Assembly: GCF_001434705.1 (NCBI RefSeq)
Contig: NZ_AZDJ01000001.1
Span: 144,122 to 208,121 of the forward strand
Length of the DNA: 64,000 bases
Source: Lacticaseibacillus nasuensis JCM 17158
GTDB taxonomy: Bacteria > Bacillota > Bacilli > Lactobacillales > Lactobacillaceae
Reading direction: 5' to 3'
Below are positions 42,986-53,187 of the stretch, piece after piece. Both the position numbers and the translations under genes were made by a program. The stretch's first letter is position 1, and every line of letters starts with the position of its first letter. The notes beneath the pieces were generated by a model that had not been told where the DNA came from, made no database searches, and saw only the letters and a program-made list of their open reading frames with translations.

Positions 42986-44179
42986 ATGACAGGCAAACAC
43001 ATTGGACTCTTTATCACCGGCGGGATTGCCGCATACAAGATGCCGGCCTTGGTGCGCGCATTAATTCGCGCCGGCCACGAGGTGAAAACCGTGGTGACGC
43101 CGAGTGCACTCGAGTTCGTCACCGCCGCCAGCCTCGCCACCGTGTCCAAACACGCGGTGCTCACCGACGCCAACGCCACCGCCGACCCGACCCATGTCGC
43201 CCACGTCGCCTTGGCCCAGTGGCTGGACCTCGCGGTGGTGGTGCCAGCCACGGCCAACACGATCGCCAAGCTGGCGCATGGCCTCGCCGATAACATCGTG
43301 ACCACCAGCCTCCTGGCGTTTAACGGCCCGAAGCTGGTGGTGCCGGCGATGAACGACCAAATGTGGTTGAACCCGCTGACTCAGGCCAACGTGGCGACGC
43401 TGGCGCAAGCCGGCTACCACATTTTGCCTCCCGCCACCGGCTTCTTGGCGGAAGGATACAGTGCCGTGGGCCGCATGCCGGACCTGCCGGTGATCGAAGC
43501 GGCGATTGCCACGCTGCAGCCGACTGCTTGGCTGGCGGGCAAGCGCGTCTTGGTGTCCGCCGGCGGCACGCGCGAGCGGCTAGACCCGGTGCGCTACCTC
43601 ACGAACGACTCGTCCGGCAAAATGGGCACCGCGCTGGCCAACGTCGCCGCGGCGGCTGGCGCCGCGGTGACGCTGGTGACCACGGCGAGCCAACCGGTGC
43701 TGCCTAACGTCAAAGTGCAAGCCGTCGCGACGGCCGCAGAACTGGCCGCCGCGATGCAGACCGAGTATGCGGCGGCCGACATCGTGATCATGGCCGCGGC
43801 CGTGGCGGATTTTCGCCCGGCCCAGTCTGCCGATCACAAGTTGAAAAAGGCGACGCCGACTGCCGGCATGACGCTTGAATTGGTGGCTAATCCCGACATC
43901 CTCGCCGGCCTCGGCCAAACCAAGACGCATCAATACCTCGCCGGCTTTGCCGCGGAAACCGACGACTTGATCCAAAACGCGACGGCCAAGCTGGCCAAAA
44001 AAGGCGCCGACCTCATCGTTGCTAACGAAGTTGGCCACGGCCGCGGCTTTAATGCCCCGGACAACGCCGCCGTTTTGTTGCGGCCACACCGCGCACCCGT
44101 GACCTTGGCCATGCAGCCGAAGGTCGAGTTAGCCGCGGCGATTTTGCGGGCGATTGCCCAGGATTTGGAGGGGCGCTAG
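42986..44179 (+). CDS. coaBC: Phosphopantothenoylcysteine synthetase/decarboxylase
   Basis: A 397-residue bifunctional enzyme of coenzyme A synthesis. The N-terminal flavoprotein CoaC domain (1-180; GGIAAYK, PAMNDQMW) decarboxylates phosphopantothenoylcysteine. The C-terminal CoaB domain (190-397; VSAGGTRERLDPVRYLTN, AAAVADFRP) makes it from 4'-phosphopantothenate and cysteine with a nucleotide triphosphate. The GGAGG site is close to the ATG. The priA start overlaps its stop codon by one base. Confidence 0.95.
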   Translation: MTGKHIGLFITGGIAAYKMPALVRALIRAGHEVKTVVTPSALEFVTAASLATVSKHAVLTDANATADPTHVAHVALAQWLDLAVVVPATANTIAKLAHGLADNIVTTSLLAFNGPKLVVPAMNDQMWLNPLTQANVATLAQAGYHILPPATGFLAEGYSAVGRMPDLPVIEAAIATLQPTAWLAGKRVLVSAGGTRERLDPVRYLTNDSSGKMGTALANVAAAAGAAVTLVTTASQPVLPNVKVQAVATAAELAAAMQTEYAAADIVIMAAAVADFRPAQSADHKLKKATPTAGMTLELVANPDILAGLGQTKTHQYLAGFAAETDDLIQNATAKLAKKGADLIVANEVGHGRGFNAPDNAAVLLRPHRAPVTLAMQPKVELAAAILRAIAQDLEGR

Positions 44180-46566
44180 TGCCAGTGGCAAAAGTCATCG
44201 TGGATGTGCCAACGATGCAAACCAATCGGCCTTATGATTATGAGATTCCGACCGCCTTGGCCGAGTCCGTCCAGCCGGGGATGCGCGTGTGGGTGCCATT
44301 CGGTCACCGCGACGTCGCTGGCATGGTCGTCGCCATTGACGCCGCGCCGACGTTTACCGGCGAGCTGAAGTCCATTTCCAGTGTGCTCGACCCCGCGCCG
44401 GTGCTCAACGCCGAATTGTTGGCGCTGGCGCACTGGCTGGCCGACACCACCTACGCGTTTTGGATCTCGTGTATTCAAACGATGCTGCCGACCATGCTCA
44501 AGGTCGACACGGATAAAACCGTCACCGCCGCCACGCCAGCCGGTGAGGCCATGCTCACCGCGCCTGAGGTCAGCCTCACCGCCATGACCGACCAAACCGA
44601 GTTGGCTAAGCTGCTGCGCGGCGTGGCCAGCGGCGACTTGGTGGTACATTACCGCCGCCACGACCGGGCCAAGGTGAAAACCGAGACTCACGCCGTGCCT
44701 TTGCTGACCCCAGCCGAATATAGCAAGGCCGCCGCTGCGTTGCGGGCAAATGCCACGCAACAGCGCGCCTTGCTGCAAACCCTGAGCGACTGGGCCGCCG
44801 CCGGCCAGCAGCCGGCCATCGCCGAGAGTCAACTGCCGCGGGCGCCATTCACCGCCGCGGCCAAGCGCGGCTGGGTGCGGCTGGAGGAGCGCGAAGTGTA
44901 TCGCGATCCTTATCCGGAGTTGCGCGGGGCCAAGCTCACCACGCCGCTGCCGTTAACCGCCGACCAACAGCCGGTGGTGGCGACGGTGACGGCGGCGGTG
45001 GCCGCGCGCCGGGCGGAAACTTTTTTGCTCGAAGGGGTCACCGGCTCCGGGAAAACCGAGGTGTATCTGCAAATCATCGCCCAGGCGATTGCCGCGGGCC
45101 GCACCGCGTTGATGCTGGTGCCGGAAATCGCGTTGACGCCGCAAATGGTGCACCGGGTCACCGGGCGCTTCGGGCGCCAAGTCGCCGTGTTGCATTCCGG
45201 GCTCAGTGACGGCGAGAAGTTCGACGAGTGGCGGCGCATCCAGCGCGGTGAGGCGAAAATCGTCGTCGGCGCGCGCTCGGCGGCGTTTGCCCCGCTGACC
45301 AACATCGGCGTGTTCATCATCGACGAGGAGCACGAAACCAGCTACAAGCAAGACGACGCGCCGCGCTACCACGCCCGCGATGTCGTCTTGCACCGCGCGG
45401 CCACGTTTGGCGCGCCGGTGGTGCTGGGCAGCGCGACGCCGAGTCTGGAAAGTCGCGCCCGGGCGGAAAAAGGCGTGTACACCTTGCTGCGCCTGCCGGA
45501 ACGGATTAACCAGCAACCGATGCCGCCGGTGACGATCATCGACATGCGCGACGCGATGAAAAAAAGCGGCCAAGAAGATTTTTCTCAGGAATTGCTGACG
45601 GCCTTGCAAGACCGCGTGGCGCGCCACGAACAAAGCGTGCTGTTGCTCAACCGCCGCGGGTTCTCGAGCTTCGTGATGTGTCGCGAGTGCGGGTATGTGG
45701 TGCAGTGTCCCAACTGCGACATCAGCTTGACGTTGCACATGGACACGCACACCTTGCGCTGCCATTACTGCGGCCACGAGGAGCCGATTCCGCACCGCTG
45801 CCCGAGCTGCGGGTCGACGAAGATTCGCTACTACGGCACCGGCACGCAAAAAGTCGAGGCCAAGCTCAACGAATTGCTGCCGGAAGCGCGGGTGCTGCGC
45901 ATGGACGTCGACACGACGCGCAAGAAGGGCGGCCACGCCAAGCTGCTGGCTAAATTCGGCCGGCACGAGGCGGATATTCTACTCGGGACGCAGATGATTG
46001 CCAAGGGGCTCGATTTTCCCGACGTCACCTTGGTCGGCGTAATCAACGCCGACACCGGCTTGGGCCTGCCCGATTTTCGCGCCAGTGAGCGCACCTTTCA
46101 GCTACTGACGCAGGTCAGTGGGCGGGCGGGGCGCGCCGACAAGCCCGGCAGCGTGATCATTCAGACCTTCAATCCCGACCACTACGCGATCACCTACGCC
46201 AAGCACCACGACTACGAGGGGTTCTTCCGGCGCGAAATGGCGATTCGCCACCTCGGCCACTACCCGCCGTATTACTTCACGATTAAGCTCACCGTCAGCC
46301 ACCAAAGTGCCGAGCAGGCGGCCAAGGCGATTTATTCGCTGGCCAAAACATTGAAGGCCGGCCTGACCCCGGCGGCCATCGTCTTGGGGCCGACGCCTGG
46401 GGCCATCGCGCGGCTGAAGAATCGCTACTATTATCAAATCGTCGTGAAGTACACACGCGAGCCAAAACTCGCCGCCACGCTCACCCAGATTCTCGATTCG
46501 ACGCAACAAAGCGGCCGCCAAGGCTTTCAAGTGGCCATCGACCGCGAGCCGCAAAGCTTCGTGTAA
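44179..46566 (+). CDS. priA: Primosomal protein N' (replication restart helicase)
   Basis: A 795-residue helicase that reloads the replisome at stalled forks. The N-terminal DNA-binding domain (1-110) is followed by Walker A GVTGSGKTEVY and the DEEH box (IIDEEHETSYKQ). The zinc-binding cysteines come next (CRECGYVVQCPNC, RCHYCGHEE, RCPSCGS), and then the second helicase domain with GTQMIAKGLDFPDVTLVG. It starts at GTG directly on the coaBC stop codon. Confidence 0.96.
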   Translation: MPVAKVIVDVPTMQTNRPYDYEIPTALAESVQPGMRVWVPFGHRDVAGMVVAIDAAPTFTGELKSISSVLDPAPVLNAELLALAHWLADTTYAFWISCIQTMLPTMLKVDTDKTVTAATPAGEAMLTAPEVSLTAMTDQTELAKLLRGVASGDLVVHYRRHDRAKVKTETHAVPLLTPAEYSKAAAALRANATQQRALLQTLSDWAAAGQQPAIAESQLPRAPFTAAAKRGWVRLEEREVYRDPYPELRGAKLTTPLPLTADQQPVVATVTAAVAARRAETFLLEGVTGSGKTEVYLQIIAQAIAAGRTALMLVPEIALTPQMVHRVTGRFGRQVAVLHSGLSDGEKFDEWRRIQRGEAKIVVGARSAAFAPLTNIGVFIIDEEHETSYKQDDAPRYHARDVVLHRAATFGAPVVLGSATPSLESRARAEKGVYTLLRLPERINQQPMPPVTIIDMRDAMKKSGQEDFSQELLTALQDRVARHEQSVLLLNRRGFSSFVMCRECGYVVQCPNCDISLTLHMDTHTLRCHYCGHEEPIPHRCPSCGSTKIRYYGTGTQKVEAKLNELLPEARVLRMDVDTTRKKGGHAKLLAKFGRHEADILLGTQMIAKGLDFPDVTLVGVINADTGLGLPDFRASERTFQLLTQVSGRAGRADKPGSVIIQTFNPDHYAITYAKHHDYEGFFRREMAIRHLGHYPPYYFTIKLTVSHQSAEQAAKAIYSLAKTLKAGLTPAAIVLGPTPGAIARLKNRYYYQIVVKYTREPKLAATLTQILDSTQQSGRQGFQVAIDREPQSFV

Positions 46567-46591
46567 CGTGGCCAACATAAAGGAGTTTAGC

Positions 46592-47542
46592 ATGACATCA
46601 ATTATTTTCATGGGCACCCCGGAGTTCGGCGTGCCGATTCTCACCGCCTTGGCGGCAAAATACGACGTGGTCACCGTGATCACGCAACCCGATCGGCTGG
46701 TGGGGCGCAAGCAGCGCCTCCAGCAGTCACCGGTGAAAGTCGCCGCCACCAAGCTCGGCATTCCCGTGTTGCAGCCGGAAAAACTCAGCGGCAGCCCCGA
46801 ACTGGACCAAGCCATCGCCTTGGCCCCGGACCTCATCGTCACCGCCGCGTATGGCCAGTTTTTGCCGACGAAGTTCCTGAAGGCGGCCAAGATTGCCGCG
46901 CTGAATGTCCACGGGTCGCTGCTGCCAAAGTACCGCGGCGGCGCGCCGATTCAATACAGTATCATTAACGGCGACGCGGTAACCGGCGTGACCATCATAG
47001 AAATGGTCAAGGCCATGGACGCCGGCGACATCTACGCCCAAGCAACCCTGCCGCTGACGCGCGCCGATGATACCGGCACCGTTTTCGCCAAGCTCAGCCT
47101 GATGGGCCGCGACTTGTTGCTCGAGACGCTGCCGCAAATCATCGCCGGCACGGCCACCAAGCGGCCACAGGATCCGGCTTTGGTGACCTTTAGCCCGACG
47201 CTAACCAAGGAGCAGGAACACCTCGACATCACCTTGCCGGCGCCGCAGCTCGACCAATGGGTGCGCGGCTTGCGGCCGGCGGTGGGCGGCTACGTTTACC
47301 TGAACGGTGAGCGCGTCAAGCTGTGGGCGATCACGCCGCAGGCAGCGGCGACCACCGCCGCGCCTGGTGTCGTCGTCGAACGCAGCAAGAAGCGCCTGGT
47401 GGTGGCGGCTGGTGCGCAGACCAGTTTTGCCATCGACGAATTGCAGCCGGCGGGCAAGAGCCGCCAGCCGATTGCCGCGTTTTTAAACGGCGCCGGTCAA
47501 GCCATCAAAGAAGGAGACCTCATCATTGGCAATGCCCAATAA
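46592..47542 (+). CDS. fmt: Methionyl-tRNA formyltransferase
   Basis: A 316-residue enzyme that formylates initiator Met-tRNA using 10-formyl-tetrahydrofolate. It opens with SIIFMGTPEFGVPIL. The catalytic segment is LNVHGSLLPKYRGGAPIQ, and the C-terminal OB domain follows. The AAAGGAG site selects the ATG at 46592. Folate supply links it to folD at 34570. rsmB follows with an overlap. Confidence 0.96.
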   Translation: MTSIIFMGTPEFGVPILTALAAKYDVVTVITQPDRLVGRKQRLQQSPVKVAATKLGIPVLQPEKLSGSPELDQAIALAPDLIVTAAYGQFLPTKFLKAAKIAALNVHGSLLPKYRGGAPIQYSIINGDAVTGVTIIEMVKAMDAGDIYAQATLPLTRADDTGTVFAKLSLMGRDLLLETLPQIIAGTATKRPQDPALVTFSPTLTKEQEHLDITLPAPQLDQWVRGLRPAVGGYVYLNGERVKLWAITPQAAATTAAPGVVVERSKKRLVVAAGAQTSFAIDELQPAGKSRQPIAAFLNGAGQAIKEGDLIIGNAQ

Positions 47543-48866
47543 TGCTCGCGCCGTGGCGCTAGCGGTGCTGGAAAAAGTCAGCAAGCAAAATAGCTATTCG
47601 AACCTCGCCCTCGACGCGGCGTTGCGCCAGGCGCACCTGGACCAACGCGACGCCAACCTCGCCACCACGATTGTGTATGGCGTGATTCAACACAAGCTGA
47701 CACTGGAGTACATCCTCAAGCCCTTCGTTGCCGGCAAAAAACTGGCGAGCTGGGTGATGCCGTTGCTGGAAACGGCGGTGTTTCAGCTGCGCTACCTCGA
47801 CAAGGTGCCGGCCCGCGCGGTGTTTTACGAAACCACCGAGTTGGCCAAGGCGCGCGGCAACGCCGGCGTGGCCAAGCTGGTCACCGCCGTGATGCATCAG
47901 GTGCAGCGCGCAGGCGAGCCGGATTTTGGTCAAATCGCCGACCCGCTTGAGCGCCTCAGCATCGCCAGCTCCACGCCGCGCTGGCTGGTGGCCAAGCTCA
48001 CCGACCAACTCGGCCCCGAGCGCACCGCCAGCATCTTGCACAGCATTAACCAACCCGCCGCCGCGTCGCTGCGCGTGAATACCACGAAAACGACGCCGGC
48101 CGCGCTGCAAGCCGCCTTGGCCGATCGCGTGCCGGAACTAACGCCGAGCGAGATTTCCGCCGTGGGGCTGGTGGCCCCAGGCGGCCACCTCGCCGGCTTG
48201 CCGGAGTTTGCCGCGGGCGACTTCACCTTGCAAGACGAAAGCTCGCAGCTCGTCGCCCCGAGCCTGGCGCTGCAGCCAGGCGACCACGTGCTCGACGCCT
48301 GCGCCGCGCCAGGGGGTAAGACGACGCACATCGCGCAGTACCTCGACGCCGCACAAGGCGGGCAGGTCACGGCGCTGGATTTGCATCCGCACAAGGTCAA
48401 GCTGATCGCCCAAAACGCCGCGCGCCTCGGCCTGGCCGACCGCGTGAGCGCGCGGGCGATGGACGCGCGCGCGGTAGCGTCGGCGTTTGCGCCAGAGAGT
48501 TTTGACGCCGTGCTGGTCGACGCGCCGTGCTCCGGGCTGGGGCTGATGCGCCGCAAGCCCGAGATTCGCTACGAGAAGCAGCCGGCAGACCTGACGCATT
48601 TGCACGACATCCAGCTGGCCATCCTCGCCGGCGTGGCGCCGGTGGTGAAAATAGGCGGGCGGCTGACTTACAGTACGTGTACAATGGTACGTGAGGAAAA
48701 TCAGGACGTGGTGGCCGCCTTCTTGGCCGCCCATCCCGGGTTCAAGCAGGTGGCCGTTCCGACCGCCAAGCCGCTGGCCGCGCACAGTGCGCCGGCCTTG
48801 CAGCTGTTCCCAGATGATTACGGCACGGACGGGTTTTTCATTGCCAGTTTTGTGCGGGAAGCATAG
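47526..48866 (+). CDS. rsmB: 16S rRNA (cytosine-967-C5)-methyltransferase RsmB
   Basis: A 446-residue enzyme with an N-terminal NusB-like RNA-binding domain (1-140) and a C-terminal SAM domain. DACAAPGGKTTHIAQ binds SAM. The two catalytic cysteines are in VDAPCSGLG and YSTCTMVREENQ. The start is either TTG at 47526 (nine bases after AGGAG) or ATG at 47532; I list the TTG. It overlaps fmt. Confidence 0.94.
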   Translation: MAMPNNARAVALAVLEKVSKQNSYSNLALDAALRQAHLDQRDANLATTIVYGVIQHKLTLEYILKPFVAGKKLASWVMPLLETAVFQLRYLDKVPARAVFYETTELAKARGNAGVAKLVTAVMHQVQRAGEPDFGQIADPLERLSIASSTPRWLVAKLTDQLGPERTASILHSINQPAAASLRVNTTKTTPAALQAALADRVPELTPSEISAVGLVAPGGHLAGLPEFAAGDFTLQDESSQLVAPSLALQPGDHVLDACAAPGGKTTHIAQYLDAAQGGQVTALDLHPHKVKLIAQNAARLGLADRVSARAMDARAVASAFAPESFDAVLVDAPCSGLGLMRRKPEIRYEKQPADLTHLHDIQLAILAGVAPVVKIGGRLTYSTCTMVREENQDVVAAFLAAHPGFKQVAVPTAKPLAAHSAPALQLFPDDYGTDGFFIASFVREA

Positions 48867-48874
48867 GAGAGTTC

Positions 48875-49618
48875 ATGGAATTCGCATACCGAACCGACAT
48901 TGGTCAAAAACGGCCGAATAATGAAGATTACGTCGGGTTGTTCACCAACCGCGGCCAGGCGATGCTCGCCATCGTCGCCGATGGCATGGGCGGGCATCAA
49001 GGCGGGGATGTGGCCAGCGAAATGGCCGTGTCCCACATTGGCTACGCCTTTGAAAACACCACCGCCGCCGACATCTCCGAGTTGGTGCGGTGGCTGGTCT
49101 TCGAGCTGCAACAGGAAAACAGCCTGATCTTAGAAAAAGCCAACCAATTCGCTGATTTGTCCGGAATGGGCACGACGCTGGTGGCCGTGATCATCTCCGG
49201 CAACCGCTTCGTGGTGGCCAACATTGGCGACTCCCGCGGGTACTTGTACCGCGGCGGGCACCTGGTGCAAATCACCGAGGACCACAGCCTGGTCAACGAG
49301 CTGGTCAAATCCGGCGAGCTGACCCCGGCGCAGGCGCGGAAGTTTCCGCGCCGCAACGTCATCACCCGCAGCCTTGGCGTGGCCGATTCCGTCGACGCCG
49401 ACGTGACGATTTACGACATGGAGTATCAGGATTACTTGTTGCTGTGCTCGGATGGCTTGACCAACCAGGTGAGCGACGACCAGCTGGCCAATATTTTGGC
49501 TAGCGGGATTCCCATCGGCACCATGGCCGGGCAAATGGTGGCCGCGGCCAATGCCGCCGGCGGCCCGGATAACATCACCGCACTCATCATTCATCAGGAT
49601 TGGAGGGGACAGGCATGA
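48875..49618 (+). CDS. stp: PP2C-type Ser/Thr protein phosphatase
   Basis: A 247-residue PPM phosphatase that reverses PrkC-type phosphorylation. Metal-binding residues lie in AYRTDIGQKRPNNEDYVG, IVADGMGGHQGG, LLLCSDGLTNQV and GGPDNITALI. It is followed by the kinase gene, whose ATG overlaps this stop codon, the usual stp-prkC pair. Confidence 0.95.
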   Translation: MEFAYRTDIGQKRPNNEDYVGLFTNRGQAMLAIVADGMGGHQGGDVASEMAVSHIGYAFENTTAADISELVRWLVFELQQENSLILEKANQFADLSGMGTTLVAVIISGNRFVVANIGDSRGYLYRGGHLVQITEDHSLVNELVKSGELTPAQARKFPRRNVITRSLGVADSVDADVTIYDMEYQDYLLLCSDGLTNQVSDDQLANILASGIPIGTMAGQMVAAANAAGGPDNITALIIHQDWRGQA

Positions 49619-51579
49619 TTGAACCTGGCGTCGTCTTAGACGAACGATACAAGTTAATCCGCACGCTAGGCGAAGGCGGCATGGCCAACGTCTACCTGGC
49701 CCGCGACCTGATCCTCGACCGCGATGTGGCGGTGAAGGTGTTGCGGCTGGATCTGCAAGACGACCCGGACACGCTGCGGCGCTTCCAGCGGGAGGCGCAT
49801 GCCACCAGCGAATTGGTGCACCCCAACATCGTGGCGATTTACGATGTCGGCGAGGCGTCCGGCCAGCAATATCTGGTCATGGAGTACGTGCAAGGCACGG
49901 ACTTGAAGAAATACATCGTCGAGCATTTTCCGATTCCGTACCAGCGCGTCGTGGAAATCATGACCCAGGTGCTGTCGGCGGTGCAAGCCGCGCATGACCA
50001 CAACATCATCCACCGCGACTTGAAGCCACAAAACATCCTGATTGCCCAAGACGGTACCGCGAAGATTTCCGACTTCGGCATCGCCGTGGCGTTGTCCGAC
50101 AACTCGATGACCCAGACCAACTCGCTGCTCGGCTCCGTGCACTACCTTTCGCCGGAACAGGCGCGCGGCGGCATGCCCACCAAGCAAAGCGACATTTATG
50201 CGCTGGGAATTATCCTGTTTGAAATGCTGACGGGCACCGTGCCGTTTGAAGGCGATTCGGCCGTGGCTATCGCCCTGAAGCACTTCCAAGAGGACATGCC
50301 AAGCGTGCGCGATTTTGACCCGCGCATTCCCCAAGCCTTGGAAAACGTGGTGATCAAGGCCACCGCCAAGGATCCGTTGAACCGCTACACCAGCGCCGAC
50401 GCCATGGCCAGCGACCTGCGCACCGCCTTGAGTCCGGCCCGGGCGCACGAGGAAAAATACGTGCCGCCGGTCGCCTCCGACCTCGACGAAACCAAGATTA
50501 TTCCCGCGGCCGCCGCGGCTGCAGCTGCCACCACGCCGGCGACGCCAGTCGAAGCGGCCACCAAGGACGATAGCCCGGTGACGCCGGTGACCAAAGTGTT
50601 GAGCAACAAGGCCAAGTGGAAGCGGCGGCTGCCGTTTATCATCGCCGGCGTCGTGGCGGCGGCCTTGATCGGTTTGCTGATTGCCGCGTTTGTCGGCGGC
50701 CCCAGCGACACCACCGTGCCCGACCTGCGGGGAATGACCACCACCCAGGCCAAGTCCGCCTTAGCCAACAGCAACCTGAAGCTCGGCAAGATCACCAAGC
50801 AGTCCAGCACCAAGGTCGCCAAGAATCGCATCATTAAAAGCGACCCGGCGCAAAACACGGATCTCAAGGAAGACAGCAAGGTCGACATCGTCATCAGCAA
50901 AGGCGTGAAGAAATTTACGCTGAAGGATTACGTCGGCCAGGACTACGACGATGTGAAAAAAGATCTCGAAGACCGCGGGTTCACCGTGTCGAAGCTGGAA
51001 ACGACTTCGGACACCGCCCCAAGCGGCCAAATCACGGATCAAGACATCGCCGCCGGCAAGAAGGTTGTGCCAGGCGACACGACGATAACCTTCACCGTGT
51101 CCTCCGGTTCCAGCAAGTTTGCCGTCGCCAATTTGGTCGGCAACTACACCGAGTCCTCGGCGCGTGATTACGCCGAAACGCAGGGTCTGACGCTGAAGGT
51201 CGATTCCGAATACGACGATAATGTCGCCAAGGGCATGGTCAGCCAGCAGAGCCCGGCGCCGGGCACGATGTTGGCGCGCGGCGACACCTTGACCATTACC
51301 GTCAGCAAGGGGGTTGACCCGAGCAAGGCGGAATCCAACAAGGAGGTCACCATTCAAGACCTCACCGGCTTCGGCCAGAACTTGGCGCAACGCTACGCCG
51401 ATGACAATGGGTTGAAATTAGCCGTCACGGACGATTATTCTGATACGGTGGCAAAGGGCCAGGTGGCCAGTCAATCCCCGGCCAAGGGGACGAAGCTCAA
51501 GCCGGGGGAGACGATTAACGTCGTGATTTCCAAGGGACCAAAAACCACGGAAGAATCCAGCAGCAGTAGCAGCGATTGA
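49615..51579 (+). CDS. prkC: PASTA-domain Ser/Thr protein kinase
   Basis: A 654-residue membrane kinase (PrkC/StkP/PknB type) that senses peptidoglycan or lipid II fragments. The kinase domain (1-270) has GEGGMANVY, the VAVKVL lysine, HRDLKPQNIL and DFGIA. An Ala/Thr-rich linker precedes one membrane helix at about 338-360. Four PASTA-like repeats lie outside (opening TVPDLRGMT, FTLKDYVGQ, FAVANLVGN, VTIQDLTGF). The tail is Ser-rich. The ATG at 49615 follows TTGGAGGGG. Confidence 0.95.
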   Translation: MIEPGVVLDERYKLIRTLGEGGMANVYLARDLILDRDVAVKVLRLDLQDDPDTLRRFQREAHATSELVHPNIVAIYDVGEASGQQYLVMEYVQGTDLKKYIVEHFPIPYQRVVEIMTQVLSAVQAAHDHNIIHRDLKPQNILIAQDGTAKISDFGIAVALSDNSMTQTNSLLGSVHYLSPEQARGGMPTKQSDIYALGIILFEMLTGTVPFEGDSAVAIALKHFQEDMPSVRDFDPRIPQALENVVIKATAKDPLNRYTSADAMASDLRTALSPARAHEEKYVPPVASDLDETKIIPAAAAAAAATTPATPVEAATKDDSPVTPVTKVLSNKAKWKRRLPFIIAGVVAAALIGLLIAAFVGGPSDTTVPDLRGMTTTQAKSALANSNLKLGKITKQSSTKVAKNRIIKSDPAQNTDLKEDSKVDIVISKGVKKFTLKDYVGQDYDDVKKDLEDRGFTVSKLETTSDTAPSGQITDQDIAAGKKVVPGDTTITFTVSSGSSKFAVANLVGNYTESSARDYAETQGLTLKVDSEYDDNVAKGMVSQQSPAPGTMLARGDTLTITVSKGVDPSKAESNKEVTIQDLTGFGQNLAQRYADDNGLKLAVTDDYSDTVAKGQVASQSPAKGTKLKPGETINVVISKGPKTTEESSSSSSD

Positions 51580-51596
51580 CCAAAGGAGGCAACCAC

Positions 51597-52505
51597 GTGA
51601 CAGAAACTTTAAAGGGCCGGGTCATTCGCCAAATCAGTGGCTACTACGATATCGCGGTAGGCGACCAAGTCTATCGCACGCGCGGCCGCGGCCAGCTGCG
51701 GCAAAGCAAGCTGCGGCCGGTGGTCGGCGACTGGGTGGCCTTCACCCCGACGGCTGACGGCCATTCCGACGGCAGCATGACCCAAGTGTTGCCGCGCCAA
51801 AACGCGTTGGTGCGCCCGCCGGTGGCCAATGTCGACGCCGCCATCTTGGTGGTGGCGGCTGTCGAACCGGATTTTTCCTTGAATCTGCTGGATCGCTTCC
51901 TTGTGTATCTGGAAGGCAAGCAGATTCACGCCAGCATTTACCTCACCAAAACCGACCTCGCCACGCCGGCGCAACTGGCGCAAATCACCACTTGGCTGGC
52001 CGGGTATGCGGAGATTGGCTACGCGAGTTTTCACAGCGAGCCGCCGTTTGCGCCGGCGACGATGGCGGCGGTGCAGGCGACGTTTGCCGACAAGCTGACG
52101 ATTTTCACCGGGCAAACCGGCGCGGGAAAGTCGACGCTGCTGAATCATCTGGTGCCGGGGCTGACGCAAGCCACCGGAGCCATCAGCAAGGCCTTAAACC
52201 GCGGCAAGCACACGACGCGTACCACCGAGTTATTCATGGCTAACGGCGGCTTGGTCGCCGACACCCCGGGCTTTTCCAGCCTGAGTCTGTTGGACGTCGA
52301 GCTCACCGAGTTGCGCGACCGGTTTCCGGAGTTCGTTGCGGTGGCCGGGCAGTGCAAGTTCCGCGGCTGCCAACACGTTGCCGAGCCCGCGTGCGCGGTG
52401 AAGGCCGCGGTGGCGGCCGGGACCATCATGCCGAGTCGCTATGAGAATTATTTACAGTTTCGCAGTGAGCTGGCCGGCAAGCGGCCGGTTTATCGTAAAC
52501 AATAA
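51597..52505 (+). CDS. rsgA: Ribosome small-subunit GTPase RsgA
   Basis: A 302-residue circularly permuted GTPase that checks 30S maturation. It has an N-terminal OB domain, then the GTPase motifs in permuted order: TKTDL, GQTGAGKSTLLN and DTPGFSSL. The C-terminal zinc site is CKFRGCQHVAEPAC. The start is the GTG at 51597, after AAAGGAGG. It is adjacent to prkC, which phosphorylates RsgA in some Firmicutes. Confidence 0.94.
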   Translation: MTETLKGRVIRQISGYYDIAVGDQVYRTRGRGQLRQSKLRPVVGDWVAFTPTADGHSDGSMTQVLPRQNALVRPPVANVDAAILVVAAVEPDFSLNLLDRFLVYLEGKQIHASIYLTKTDLATPAQLAQITTWLAGYAEIGYASFHSEPPFAPATMAAVQATFADKLTIFTGQTGAGKSTLLNHLVPGLTQATGAISKALNRGKHTTRTTELFMANGGLVADTPGFSSLSLLDVELTELRDRFPEFVAVAGQCKFRGCQHVAEPACAVKAAVAAGTIMPSRYENYLQFRSELAGKRPVYRKQ

Positions 52506-52536
52506 GTTGCGCAAATCGCGCCAGGAGGATTTTTCA

Positions 52537-53187
52537 ATGAAGATTGCACCGTCGATTTTAAGCTCTGACTATGTGAACATGGAACGCGACATTCATGTCG
52601 TGGAGGAAGCCGGCGCCGACGTCATTCACGTCGATATCATGGATGGCCATTTCGTGCCGAACCTGAGCTTTGGCCCTGGCATCGTCAGCGCCTTGCGCCC
52701 AATCACCAACTTGCCGCTGGACGTTCACCTGATGGTCACCGATCCGGACATGTGGATCGAACCCTTCGCCAAGGCCGGTGCGGATACCATCATGGCCCAC
52801 GTCGAGGCCACGCCACACATTCACCGCACCTTGCAGTTGATGAAGGCTAGCGGCGTGAAGGCCGGCATCGTCGTCAACCCCGGCACGAGCCTGAGCACCA
52901 TCGACGAATTGCTACCGAATGTTGACCAGGTGCTGGTGATGACCGTGAACCCCGGCTTCGGTGGGCAAAAATTCCTGCCTGAAATGGCCGACAAGGTGCG
53001 CCGGCTCAGCGACATGCGTAAGGCCCGCGGCTTGCAGTTTGACATCGAAGTCGACGGCGGCATCAGCGACCAAACCATCGAAAGTTGCCTGACCGCAGGC
53101 GCCGACATCTTCGTGGCCGGCTCCTATGTCTTCAGCAAGGGCGAACCCGCCGCGCAAATCGCCAAGCTGCGCGCCTTCGAACACTAA
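52537..53187 (+). CDS. rpe: Ribulose-phosphate 3-epimerase
   Basis: A 216-residue TIM-barrel enzyme that interconverts ribulose 5-phosphate and xylulose 5-phosphate. It shows APSILSSDY, HVDIMDGHFVPNLSFGP, DVHLMV, MTVNPGFGGQKF and EVDGGI, which carry the metal and phosphate ligands. The ATG at 52537 follows CAGGAGGA. The stop codon overlaps the thiN start by one base. Confidence 0.96.
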   Translation: MKIAPSILSSDYVNMERDIHVVEEAGADVIHVDIMDGHFVPNLSFGPGIVSALRPITNLPLDVHLMVTDPDMWIEPFAKAGADTIMAHVEATPHIHRTLQLMKASGVKAGIVVNPGTSLSTIDELLPNVDQVLVMTVNPGFGGQKFLPEMADKVRRLSDMRKARGLQFDIEVDGGISDQTIESCLTAGADIFVAGSYVFSKGEPAAQIAKLRAFEH